10,345 nucleotides of DNA from positions 1-10,345 of the forward strand of contig JAPLFT010000021.1 in the NCBI GenBank assembly GCA_026390535.1, in the 5' to 3' direction. The position numbers were made by a program, and so were the translations under genes. Of this stretch, positions 1 through 6,492 are shown one piece after another (position 1 is the stretch's first letter; the number at the start of each line of letters is the position of its first letter). The notes under the pieces were generated by a model, which ran no database searches, was not told where the DNA came from, and saw nothing but the letters and a program-made list of their open reading frames with translations. This stretch comes from Pseudomonadota bacterium (lineage in GTDB: Bacteria > Bdellovibrionota > JAFGOL01).

Positions 1-178
1 CGCCTTTGATGAATTTGTATCTTGGATGATGCCTCATTTCTTTTAGGTTATCCAGGTTCCCGGCATAGGTTAATTTGTCCAGGTTTACGACCATATAGTC
101 AGGATACTTTTCTATAAAATATGGGATAAAATTAGAACCTATAAAACCTGCGCCACCGGTAACAAGAATACTTTTCAT
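1..178 (-). CDS. rmlB: dTDP-glucose 4,6-dehydratase, N-terminal part (cut by left edge)
   Basis: Partial gene: the first 59 codons are visible and the rest lies beyond the left edge. The protein begins MKSILVTGGAGFIGSNF, which carries the GGAGFIG Rossmann nucleotide-binding loop of extended short-chain dehydrogenases. The later LDKLTYAGNLDNL stretch is the RmlB/RfbB family signature in which the acidic residue after the second strand binds NAD ribose. The family converts dTDP-glucose to dTDP-4-keto-6-deoxyglucose, the second step to dTDP-L-rhamnose, in the cytoplasm. A strong Shine-Dalgarno GGAGG sits 4 nt before the ATG. The gene is last of the visible rml operon, 27 bp after rmlD. The catalytic YxxxK region is outside the window, so intactness cannot be judged. 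The TYAGNL motif together with rmlA, rmlC and rmlD makes RmlB much more likely than another sugar-nucleotide epimerase or dehydratase. Confidence 0.93.
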   Translation of the reverse strand, partial: MKSILVTGGAGFIGSNFIPYFIEKYPDYMVVNLDKLTYAGNLDNLKEMRHHPRYKFIKG

Positions 179-205
179 CTATCCTCCATATTATTTATTT
201 AAACA

Positions 206-1066
206 TCATAATCTGTTTAAACATCTTTTTAAAGAATCCCGCCACTCAGGTATCTGCACATCAAAAGTTTCTTTTATCTTTGTTTTATCCAGTACGCTGT
301 ATAAAGGTCGTACCGCAGAAGTGAGATAATCCTTTGTCTCTATGGGAATTATTTTGCAGTTAATGTTTTTTATATCCACTATAGCTTTTGCAAAGTCATA
401 CCAGCTTATCACTCCCTCGTTGGAATAATGGAATATTTCCCTTGTGCCATTTTGTATATTTGGAATTATACCCAATATAACAGAGGCCAGATCTTCTGCA
501 TAAGTCGGTGCCCCGATCTGATCAGACACTACTCCCAATTCTTTTTTCTCTTTTGCCAATCTCAGAATGGTCTTAACAAAATTATTTCCAAACTCCGAAT
601 ATAACCACGAGGTCCTTATAATGATGAAAGTACCGCCATGTTTTATGACCTCATACTCTCCTTCCAGTTTTGTCCTGCCATAAACAGATAAAGGGTTGGG
701 TTTATCTGTTTCCACATATGGATGTTTTTTTTCACCGTCAAAGACAAAATCCGTTGATATATGTATGAGAGGCATGTTGGATTCTCTTGCCACAAGGGCT
801 AAATATGCCGGTACTGCTTCATTTAAAAGTTTTGCCTTTTCTTTTTCTGTTTCCGCTTTATTTACAGCGGTATATGCTGCACAGTTTATAATAATATCTA
901 TGGTTTTTTGTGTTATATAGGATCTTATAGAAGCAATATCCGTTACATCCAATTCATCTATATCGGTAAAAAAGAATTTTCGTTCCCCGGTCCATAGTTG
1001 ACCGGAGGAAAGTTTTTCTATTTCTTTACCAAGTTGGCCTTTTGCCCCTGTAACCAAGACATTCAT
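206..1066 (-). CDS. rmlD: dTDP-4-dehydrorhamnose reductase
   Basis: This 286-residue protein has the usual RmlD length and catalyses the last step, NAD(P)H-dependent reduction of dTDP-4-keto-L-rhamnose to dTDP-L-rhamnose, in the cytoplasm. The start MNVLVTGAKGQLGKEI carries the GxxGxxG dinucleotide loop (residues 7-13). NCAAYTAVNKAE near 61-72 is the family block, usually with Asp where Asn69 stands here. The catalytic triad of short-chain dehydrogenases is visible as S104/T105 in HISTDFVFDG and Y129-x3-K133 in SVYGRTKLEGE. The C-terminal SAVRPLYSVLD block is the RmlD substrate-binding end. The ATG lies 3 bp after the rmlC stop with no strong ribosome site of its own (a GGGA is 13 nt away), so translation is probably coupled to rmlC. 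The gene looks intact. Confidence 0.96.
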   Translation of the reverse strand: MNVLVTGAKGQLGKEIEKLSSGQLWTGERKFFFTDIDELDVTDIASIRSYITQKTIDIIINCAAYTAVNKAETEKEKAKLLNEAVPAYLALVARESNMPLIHISTDFVFDGEKKHPYVETDKPNPLSVYGRTKLEGEYEVIKHGGTFIIIRTSWLYSEFGNNFVKTILRLAKEKKELGVVSDQIGAPTYAEDLASVILGIIPNIQNGTREIFHYSNEGVISWYDFAKAIVDIKNINCKIIPIETKDYLTSAVRPLYSVLDKTKIKETFDVQIPEWRDSLKRCLNRL

Positions 1067-1069
1067 AAT

Positions 1070-1618
1070 TTAAAGACTATCCCTTGCATCCTTTAAGTAA
1101 GGATTTTTTAAATCTTTATCAGAAATTATTATGTCCTTATGTGGTATTTTCCAATCGATGTTAAGTTCAGGATCATCAAACTTTATTCCACCTTCTGAGG
1201 ATTTATCATAGAAGGTATCACATTTATAAGAGACTATAGCTTCTTCACTCAATACTATAAATCCATGAGCAAAGCCCTTAGGTATAAGTACCTGTTTAAA
1301 ATCTTCGTCTGTTAGTTCAAATGCTATCCATTTTTTATATTTTGAAGAATTTCTTCTTACATCAACTATAACGTCCCATATCTTGCCTTTTAGGACCCTA
1401 ACCAGTTTTGTTTGAGCATGCGGTCCAAGTTGATAGTGCAAGCCCCTTAAAACACCATATTTGGATTTAGACTGATTATCCTGGACAAAGTTGTAGTGCA
1501 AATCATGCTCTGCAAAAAGTTTTTGGCTGTAACTTTCAAAAAAGTAGCCTCTTGGGTCTTTGTGTACCTTAGGTTCAAATATCAATACACCGTCTAGCCC
1601 TGTTTTTATAAATCCCAT
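1070..1618 (-). CDS. rmlC: dTDP-4-dehydrorhamnose 3,5-epimerase
   Basis: Cupin-fold epimerase converting dTDP-4-keto-6-deoxyglucose to dTDP-4-keto-L-rhamnose, the third pathway step, as a cytoplasmic dimer. From the chosen start MGFIKTG it is 182 residues, typical for the family. Visible hallmarks are DPRGYFFESY (21-30), the catalytic His61 in LRGLHYQ, IPKGFAHGF (112-120), the Tyr/Lys region around 131, and Asp169 in SDKD, the partner of the catalytic His in characterised RmlC enzymes. The reading frame stays open upstream to another ATG at 1654, which would add 12 residues and overlap rmlA by 35 bp. I prefer 1618 because an AGGA ribosome site lies 7 nt before it, family proteins start at about this point, and it begins one base after the rmlA stop. 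It is complete and the second gene of the operon. Confidence 0.95.
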   Translation of the reverse strand: MGFIKTGLDGVLIFEPKVHKDPRGYFFESYSQKLFAEHDLHYNFVQDNQSKSKYGVLRGLHYQLGPHAQTKLVRVLKGKIWDVIVDVRRNSSKYKKWIAFELTDEDFKQVLIPKGFAHGFIVLSEEAIVSYKCDTFYDKSSEGGIKFDDPELNIDWKIPHKDIIISDKDLKNPYLKDARDSL

Positions 1619-1619
1619 A

Positions 1620-2486
1620 TTAATGTCCTGCGACCTTAAAGAGGTATTTTCCATAATTACTGTTCTTCATGGTCTCCGCTATGGAAAGTAGTTGTGATTT
1701 ATTTATAAATTTTTTGTTATACGCGATCTCTTCAAGACAGGCTATCTTTAGACCCTGCCTGTGCTCTATAGTAGCTATAAAGTTACTTGCGTCCAGTAGG
1801 CTGTCATGTGTACCGGTATCCAGCCACGCCATACCTCTACCCATATTGGTAACCTTAAGCTCACCTCGTTTTAAATATTCCTTATTTACATCCGTGATCT
1901 CAAATTCTCCTCTGGCGGATGGTTTTAAACTCTTAGAAATATCTACGACCTTATTGTCGTAAAAATATAATCCGGTAACGGCGTAATTAGATTTGGGCTG
2001 TTTTGGTTTTTCCTCTATACTTAATGCCTTTCCGTTCTTATCAAATTCAACCACTCCATATCTTTGTGGATCATCCACATAATATGCAAACACCACAGCC
2101 CCGTTCTTCAAACTTGCGGCGTCTTCCAGCATCCCGCTCAAACCATAGCTGTAAAAGATATTGTCACCTAAAATCAGCGCCACATTATCTTTACCAATAA
2201 ATTTTTCGCCTATTACGAATGATTGAGCTATTCCATCCGGCCTTTCCTGTATATTATATTCAAACCTTACACCGAATTGTTTCCCGTCGCCTAAAAGTTC
2301 CTCATAAAGTTTTATATCTCTTGGTGTTGATATCACCAGTATCTCTTTTATACCAGCAAGCATTAGTACCGAGATTGGGTAATAGATCATCGGTTTGTCA
2401 TATATAGGCAATATCTGTTTTGATATGGCACCCGTGGCCGGATAGAGCCTGGTCCCGCTTCCGCCGGCAAGAACTATACCTTTCAT
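1620..2486 (-). CDS. rmlA: Glucose-1-phosphate thymidylyltransferase
   Basis: First gene of the rhamnose operon. It makes dTDP-glucose and pyrophosphate from dTTP and glucose-1-phosphate in the cytoplasm, and in characterised homologues is feedback-inhibited by dTDP-rhamnose. The 288-residue length matches the family. The N-terminus MKGIVLAGGSGTRLYP carries the GGxGTRL nucleotidyltransferase signature, followed by K23 in ISKQILPIYDKPM (22-33). The metal-binding Asp is D108 in LILGDNIFY. EEKPKQPKSNYAVTGLYFYD (about 158-177) is the sugar-phosphate loop, and the RGMAWLDTGTHDSLL block is typical of the RmlA/RfbA C-terminal half. The start is secure: AAGGAG lies 6 nt before the ATG. The gene reads away from the divergent ligase-like gene across a 104-bp gap that probably holds the operon promoter. 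Confidence 0.97.
   Translation of the reverse strand: MKGIVLAGGSGTRLYPATGAISKQILPIYDKPMIYYPISVLMLAGIKEILVISTPRDIKLYEELLGDGKQFGVRFEYNIQERPDGIAQSFVIGEKFIGKDNVALILGDNIFYSYGLSGMLEDAASLKNGAVVFAYYVDDPQRYGVVEFDKNGKALSIEEKPKQPKSNYAVTGLYFYDNKVVDISKSLKPSARGEFEITDVNKEYLKRGELKVTNMGRGMAWLDTGTHDSLLDASNFIATIEHRQGLKIACLEEIAYNKKFINKSQLLSIAETMKNSNYGKYLFKVAGH
1626..1629 (-). promoter_or_regulatory. Ribosome binding site that decides the rmlC start
   Basis: AGGA on the minus strand lies 7 nt before the ATG at 1618, inside the last codons of rmlA. It supports the shorter RmlC and suggests termination-reinitiation coupling, because the rmlA stop codon TAA (1622-1620) sits between this site and the rmlC start. Confidence 0.6.
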
Positions 2487-2514
2487 GACTAACTCCTTAG
2501 ATCATTTAAAATCT

Positions 2515-2543
2515 TTGAAAATTACCTTTCTATGTGCTGAAAT
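2515..2543 (+). promoter_or_regulatory. Candidate sigma70-like promoter for the ligase-like gene
   Basis: TTGAAA (2515-2520) and TGAAAT (2538-2543) are separated by 17 bp, about 48 bp before the ATG at 2591. The -35 matches the consensus at five of six positions and the -10 at four of six. The -10 lies inside the dyad at 2535-2550. No equally good match was found for the opposite rmlA direction; the best there is TTGATT, 17 bp, TATTTC on the minus strand. Assigned by eye only. Confidence 0.3.
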
Positions 2544-2550
2544 ATCAGCA
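2535..2550. promoter_or_regulatory. Perfect 6+6 bp dyad in the rmlA/ligase divergent region
   Basis: TGCTGA-AATA-TCAGCA is an inverted repeat with a 4-bp centre, the only clear dyad in the 104-bp gap between the divergent rmlA operon and the ligase-like gene. It overlaps the candidate -10 of the plus-strand promoter, as an operator would. It has no T-run on either side, so it is not an obvious terminator. The binding factor, if any, is unknown, and a 6-bp arm can arise by chance. Confidence 0.35.
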
Positions 2551-2590
2551 ATAATTAGCCAAATCAACCGCTAAATGAGGATAAAAAGCC

Positions 2591-3880
2591 ATGAAAAGAT
2601 TAGCCTATTGGCTCTACATCGGAATAAAAAAGATACTTCCTGCCGTCTATTTTATGTATCTATTCAGCATGGTCATCTCTATGGCCGGAATGGAGATATT
2701 TGGATGGGTAGGTCTGTTTTTAACCATGTACGTTGGTATTTATGACTATGTAGTCAATAATAAAAATATTTTTGTTAAACATCCACTAAACAGATGGTTT
2801 TTAATACTGGCCTGCACTTTGGCTATTACGGTCATTACAGCACCGTATACAGCAGAAAGCGGGGCCTCAAAGATCTATTATTTCGGACGGATAAGGAATC
2901 TGATATTCTTCTCTTACCATTTGATCATATTTGAACATATATTTTCCTATCGGAAGGCTTTAAAGACGCTGTTATGGTTTATGCTCCCAATAGTTACATA
3001 TGCTATTCTTCAAAAACTTACGGGTTTTGACCCTATAACGGGTATATGGACAATGGTTTGGAACCCTGCCATTAACGTCGCCGGTATTAGGCAGGTATTT
3101 AATCTATATCTTACATACGTAAATGTTTTTCAATTCCATTTTTTTATAATCCTGTCTTTTGCGTTGATCGGTAAGGTTGGATCTAAACTAAGAGCTTTTT
3201 TAATATTACTCGCTGTAATGTTCCTGGTAAGCTTTTTATTTTCTAATTCCAGGGCGATAGTAGTGGCAGTATTTTTTGCAATACTGGTGCAGGCAGCACT
3301 TGTTAGAAGATGGATGTATCTGCTTGTTATAGCTTTAATGATAGCAGCACCTATTGTCGCGTATAATGTCAGCTATAATTTTAAACTCAAGGCTGATACG
3401 ACTCTTGCGAACGCCGGTAAATTAGGCGACAAAATCCGTTACAGTGTATTTACCATACATCTTGCGATGTTTAAGGATCACCCTATCAAGGGTGTGGGAT
3501 ACGAGATGAATGAACCGCTTGCTCCAATATATATTAAGAAACTAACCAACATAGAAGTACCTTTTGTGGGACACGCCCATAATATAATAATTCAGATGCT
3601 GGCAGGCACAGGATTGCTTGGCACTATTCCGTTCTTAATACTATGGGGGATACTCTTTTATATGATGTTCCAGGCATTTCACACCGCCGTAAGATCAGGT
3701 GACTGGTATAACATGGCCCTGTGCCATGGCCTTATAGGAGGGTTTATTTCTTTTTGGATCAACGGGATGACACAGTGGAACTTTGGAGATTTTGAGGTAA
3801 CTCACAATATGATATTCTTTATGGCTGTAGTCGGATATGTATGGCTAAAACAGAAACAGGTACTGGGACAAAGCAAATAA
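2591..3880 (+). CDS. O-antigen ligase/polymerase-like membrane protein (Wzy_C family)
   Basis: A 429-residue, strongly hydrophobic protein with about ten membrane segments by eye. An early cluster runs from 15 to 165, helices follow near 180-200, 205-225 and 235-262, and C-terminal helices near 345-365, 380-400 and 405-425. A long, presumably periplasmic loop runs about 265-340. The family pattern is visible in FSNSRAIVVAV (the serine-arginine of Wzy_C proteins), in KDHPIKGVGYE, and in GHAHNIIIQMLAGTGLLG, which holds the conserved loop His. Such proteins join undecaprenyl-linked glycan to lipid A core (WaaL), polymerise O units (Wzy) or glycosylate pilin (PilO/PglL-like). The divergent rml operon favours a rhamnose-containing surface polysaccharide, but sequence alone does not separate these roles. 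A GAGG lies 10 nt before the ATG. No glycosyltransferase or flippase gene is adjacent. Confidence 0.8.
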   Translation: MKRLAYWLYIGIKKILPAVYFMYLFSMVISMAGMEIFGWVGLFLTMYVGIYDYVVNNKNIFVKHPLNRWFLILACTLAITVITAPYTAESGASKIYYFGRIRNLIFFSYHLIIFEHIFSYRKALKTLLWFMLPIVTYAILQKLTGFDPITGIWTMVWNPAINVAGIRQVFNLYLTYVNVFQFHFFIILSFALIGKVGSKLRAFLILLAVMFLVSFLFSNSRAIVVAVFFAILVQAALVRRWMYLLVIALMIAAPIVAYNVSYNFKLKADTTLANAGKLGDKIRYSVFTIHLAMFKDHPIKGVGYEMNEPLAPIYIKKLTNIEVPFVGHAHNIIIQMLAGTGLLGTIPFLILWGILFYMMFQAFHTAVRSGDWYNMALCHGLIGGFISFWINGMTQWNFGDFEVTHNMIFFMAVVGYVWLKQKQVLGQSK

Positions 3881-3903
3881 AAGAAAACTCTAAAATTTTC
3901 TTT
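3880..3903. terminator. AT-only hairpin between convergent genes
   Basis: AAAGAAAA (3880-3887) and TTTTCTTT (3896-3903) form a perfect 8-bp inverted repeat around an 8-nt loop. The arms cover the last base of the ligase-like stop codon and the last codons of ispA, which end 9 bp apart and face each other. The stem has a single G-C pair, so it would be weak. It may act as a bidirectional terminator because a T-rich tract follows on the minus-strand transcript, but it may only be AT-rich sequence. Confidence 0.3.
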
Positions 3904-4813
3904 CTACTATATAGTCAGCTATTGCGATTAAAGGCTCCGCTTTGGGGCCGTATCCGGAAATAAAGTTTTTGGCTTTTTTTATCTCTTCCTTTGCCCTATT
4001 TTTTGCGCCCTCTATTCCCAAAAGGCTCACAAATGTAACCTTATTGTTATCCGAATCTATATTAGGTGTTTTTCCAAGTTCCTCTCTGCTGGCTGTAACG
4101 CCAAGGACGTCATCCACTATCTGAAACGCTACACCTATTGCTTTCCCATATCCCTCAAAGTTCTTAACATCCTTGTCTCTTCCAAGCAGTATCGCAGGAG
4201 TTGCTACGCTTGCGGTTATGAGAGCACCGGTCTTGCAACTGGAAGTTCTGTACAGATACGCTTCATCTATTCCGACCTTTGTAATACCATCATTCTGTAT
4301 ATCAAGAGCCTGTCCACCCACCATACCGTTCATACCGGAGGCATCAGCAATATATTTAATAGTCTTTAAGACCTTATCTGCAGGATAACATGCAGATAAT
4401 TTATAAAGTTCGTTAAAGGCCTGAGTAAGAAGAGCGTCTCCTGCCAATATGGCTATGGCATCTCCATACACCTTGTGATTTGTCGGTTTCCCTCGTCTTA
4501 GATCGTCATTATCCATAGCCGGAAGATCATCATGAACAAGGCTGTATGCGTGTATCATCTCCAGAGCACAGGCAAGCGGTATTATCTCTTTACAGTTCTC
4601 CAGGGTCATCTTCTGTTTGTTTTTTCCATCGTCTATTCTGAGTATATCCCATGCTGTTAAAACAAGCACTGGTCTAATACGTTTACCACCGGAGGTCAGA
4701 CTATAATTAATGGAGTCGCAAAGTGTGCCGGAGACACATTCGCTCAAAATACCCTTAAGTGCCTTTTCAATTATTATTGATTTACTTTTAAGATATTCGG
4801 CAAGGTTAAACAT
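3890..4813 (-). CDS. ispA: Polyprenyl diphosphate synthase (farnesyl/geranylgeranyl type)
   Basis: A 307-residue short-chain prenyltransferase of E. coli IspA type. It condenses isopentenyl diphosphate with allylic diphosphates in the cytoplasm to give C15, possibly C20, precursors of undecaprenyl phosphate and quinones. SGGKRIRPVL (41-50) binds substrate diphosphate. The first Asp-rich motif HDDLPAMDNDD (94-104) has the two-residue insert typical of bacterial FPP synthases, followed by RRGKPTNH. GGQALDI (166-172) and KTGALI (194-199) are also present. The second Asp-rich motif reads DDVLG (234-238) where the family usually has DDxxD. Chain length cannot be fixed from sequence. The start is ATG 4813, with GGAGG 4 nt upstream; TTG at 4816 is too close to that site. 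It is the only gene in this orientation here, without dxs or xseB beside it. Confidence 0.93.
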   Translation of the reverse strand: MFNLAEYLKSKSIIIEKALKGILSECVSGTLCDSINYSLTSGGKRIRPVLVLTAWDILRIDDGKNKQKMTLENCKEIIPLACALEMIHAYSLVHDDLPAMDNDDLRRGKPTNHKVYGDAIAILAGDALLTQAFNELYKLSACYPADKVLKTIKYIADASGMNGMVGGQALDIQNDGITKVGIDEAYLYRTSSCKTGALITASVATPAILLGRDKDVKNFEGYGKAIGVAFQIVDDVLGVTASREELGKTPNIDSDNNKVTFVSLLGIEGAKNRAKEEIKKAKNFISGYGPKAEPLIAIADYIVERKF

Positions 4814-4817
4814 CAAG

Positions 4818-4822
4818 CCTCC
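4818..4822 (-). promoter_or_regulatory. Ribosome binding site that decides the ispA start
   Basis: A consensus GGAGG on the minus strand lies 4 nt before ATG 4813 and only 1 nt before the in-frame TTG at 4816. This makes the ATG the likely start and shortens the longest open frame by one residue. Confidence 0.7.
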
Positions 4823-4848
4823 GGTAAATCCATTACTTATGCCTTTTC

Positions 4849-4857
4849 ATTATCGCA
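4849..4857 (-). promoter_or_regulatory. Candidate extended -10 promoter of ispA
   Basis: The minus strand reads TGCGATAAT, an extended -10 (TGn followed by GATAAT, five of six consensus bases), about 36 bp before the ispA ATG. No good -35 hexamer is seen at 16-18 bp, as is common for extended -10 promoters. It lies in the 122-bp gap shared with divergent comM, whose own promoter I could not assign with confidence. Confidence 0.4.
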
Positions 4858-4935
4858 CATAATAGCCAAAAAACGGATTAAGTAAAACACAAAAATGGCT
4901 TTATCCGCCGGAATGGCATTTGCTTTTCTATTCAC

Positions 4936-6456
4936 ATGTACGCGCACATAAACACAGCCAGCATAGATCATCTGGCAGCAAAACAAATCAAGGTAGAGGT
5001 AGCATCTTATAACGGTCTTCCCGGCATAAAAATAACCGGACTGCCGGATAATATAGTAAAAGAGAGCTTTTATAGGATATCCACGGCATTTAAAGCTTGC
5101 AAGATAGATATGCCGCTTAAAAGATTTGTTATAAATTTTATCCCAGCCGATGTACCCAAAAAAGGATCCGGTTTTGATCTTCCAATCGCAGCAGCCCTGT
5201 TAACGTCCATAGGAGTAATACCAAAAGATGCGCTTGCAAGACATTTGTTGTACGGAGAACTTTCTCTAACCGGCGAGGTAAGACCGGTAAGCGGAGTACT
5301 ACCCATAGTAAATTTTGCTCAAAAGAATTTTGACAAGGTCATAATTCCATATCTTAACTTGAATGAGGTTTGTTTTTTCAGGGATAGGACTGTCCCTGTC
5401 AAACATCTGGATGACCTGATAAATTTTGCCGTGACCGGAAATATAGATGCAAAGGCAAAAATAGAGGATGCGGAAAATACAACGATAGAGAACAATTTGG
5501 AGAGAAAAACATTTACACACTACAAGGATTTCTCAGATGTAATAGGGCAGCCGGTCGCTGTAAGATGTGCAGAGATATCCGTGGCCGGAAAACACCATAT
5601 CCTGCTGATCGGAAGTCCAGGGTGCGGTAAAAGCATGATAGGCGAAAGAATTGCCGGTATTATGCCGCCTTTGACAAAGCAGGATAAACTGGAAGTTAAT
5701 AGCATCTATTCGATTGCCGGTTTATTGGGTGATTCAAACAACATTATAGATGATCCGCCATATAGATCACCCCATCATACAATTACGGATTCCGCCCTTA
5801 TCGGCGGGACAAGGATAGGAGAGATAACTCTTGCACATAAAGGAGTATTATTTTTAGACGAATTAAGCGAATTCAAACATAATGTGCTCAACGCCCTTAG
5901 AGAACCTCTTGAAAAAGGAACCATCGACATATCACGTTCAAGTTATTGTCACAAAATGCCTGCTGATTTTCTGCTGATCGCGGCATCCAATCCCTGCAAT
6001 TGCTGGAATTACCTCAAAAAGGATAGTTCCTGCAATTGCTCCTCCCTGAGCATGGAAAGGTTCAAACGTCGTCTAAACGGTCCGTTGATGGACCGCTTTG
6101 ATATAAAACTTGTTATGACCGTACCAAAGGTCACAACGGATGAGTTCTGCACAAATAATCCTGAAAATAAAAATTCATCGGCAAGAATAAAAGAGAGGAT
6201 ATTAAATTCCATAAGGTTCAGGGAAGAAATAAAGCAAAAGGGAATAAAACAAAAAATAACCGATTCAGCCAGAAATATTTTGGATAAACACATGAGTACT
6301 GGAACGCTAAGTCTGAGAAACCTCAGAAAGGCCATCAACGTAGCAAAGACTATTGCATCCTTGGAGCAAAGTACAAATATAGAAGAGAATCATATTCTTG
6401 AGAGCATAAACTACACAAGGCCGATATTAACTCAAAACAGCAATATAACTGCGTAG
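4936..6456 (+). CDS. comM: ComM/YifB-family AAA+ ATPase (Mg-chelatase-like)
   Basis: A 506-residue protein of the usual ComM/YifB length. ComM homologues are hexameric helicases that promote branch migration of incoming single-stranded DNA during natural transformation; the family is also widespread in bacteria not known to be competent. Domains in order: an N-terminal Lon-protease-like ChlI fold (about 1-170, with the GLPGIKITGLPD signature and GSGFDLPIA), then the Mg-chelatase AAA+ module with Walker A GSPGCGKS (226-233) and Walker B GVLFLDE (303-309). A CxC-x9-CxC cysteine set (354, 356, 366, 368) probably binds zinc, followed by GPLMDRFDIKL and the C-terminal Mg_chelatase_C region. It looks catalytically complete. 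Its start matches family N-termini, but no Shine-Dalgarno precedes the ATG. It reads away from ispA, and the pilus-platform-like gene follows on the same strand. Confidence 0.94.
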   Translation: MYAHINTASIDHLAAKQIKVEVASYNGLPGIKITGLPDNIVKESFYRISTAFKACKIDMPLKRFVINFIPADVPKKGSGFDLPIAAALLTSIGVIPKDALARHLLYGELSLTGEVRPVSGVLPIVNFAQKNFDKVIIPYLNLNEVCFFRDRTVPVKHLDDLINFAVTGNIDAKAKIEDAENTTIENNLERKTFTHYKDFSDVIGQPVAVRCAEISVAGKHHILLIGSPGCGKSMIGERIAGIMPPLTKQDKLEVNSIYSIAGLLGDSNNIIDDPPYRSPHHTITDSALIGGTRIGEITLAHKGVLFLDELSEFKHNVLNALREPLEKGTIDISRSSYCHKMPADFLLIAASNPCNCWNYLKKDSSCNCSSLSMERFKRRLNGPLMDRFDIKLVMTVPKVTTDEFCTNNPENKNSSARIKERILNSIRFREEIKQKGIKQKITDSARNILDKHMSTGTLSLRNLRKAINVAKTIASLEQSTNIEENHILESINYTRPILTQNSNITA

Positions 6457-6480
6457 GAATAAAATGATATATCCATCATA

Positions 6481-6486
6481 GAGAGG
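6481..6486 (+). promoter_or_regulatory. Orphan ribosome binding site before the Tad-like gene
   Basis: GAGAGG ends 6 nt before an in-frame CTG (6493) and 8 nt before an out-of-frame GTG (6495). No ATG, GTG or TTG in the coding frame is within reach, so this site is evidence that the coding region begins near 6493 rather than at 6598. Confidence 0.45.
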
Positions 6487-6492
6487 AAACTC

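Noticed and set aside
198..225. TTTAAACATC direct repeat, twice 18 bp apart, at the rmlD 3' end
   Set aside because: Short AT-rich repeat partly inside coding sequence; no third copy and no link to a mobile element or attachment site.
1619..1654. Upstream in-frame ATG at 1654 extending RmlC by 12 residues
   Set aside because: The added residues do not match family N-termini and overlap rmlA, while ATG 1618 has a well-placed AGGA.
6009..6338. 109-codon antisense open frame within comM
   Set aside because: Mirrors conserved ComM codons, has no family features and no ribosome site that I can see.
6464..6481. Five-codon frame (ATG 6464) with an AGGA upstream, just after comM
   Set aside because: Too short to call a gene; kept only as part of the start-site question of the Tad-like gene.
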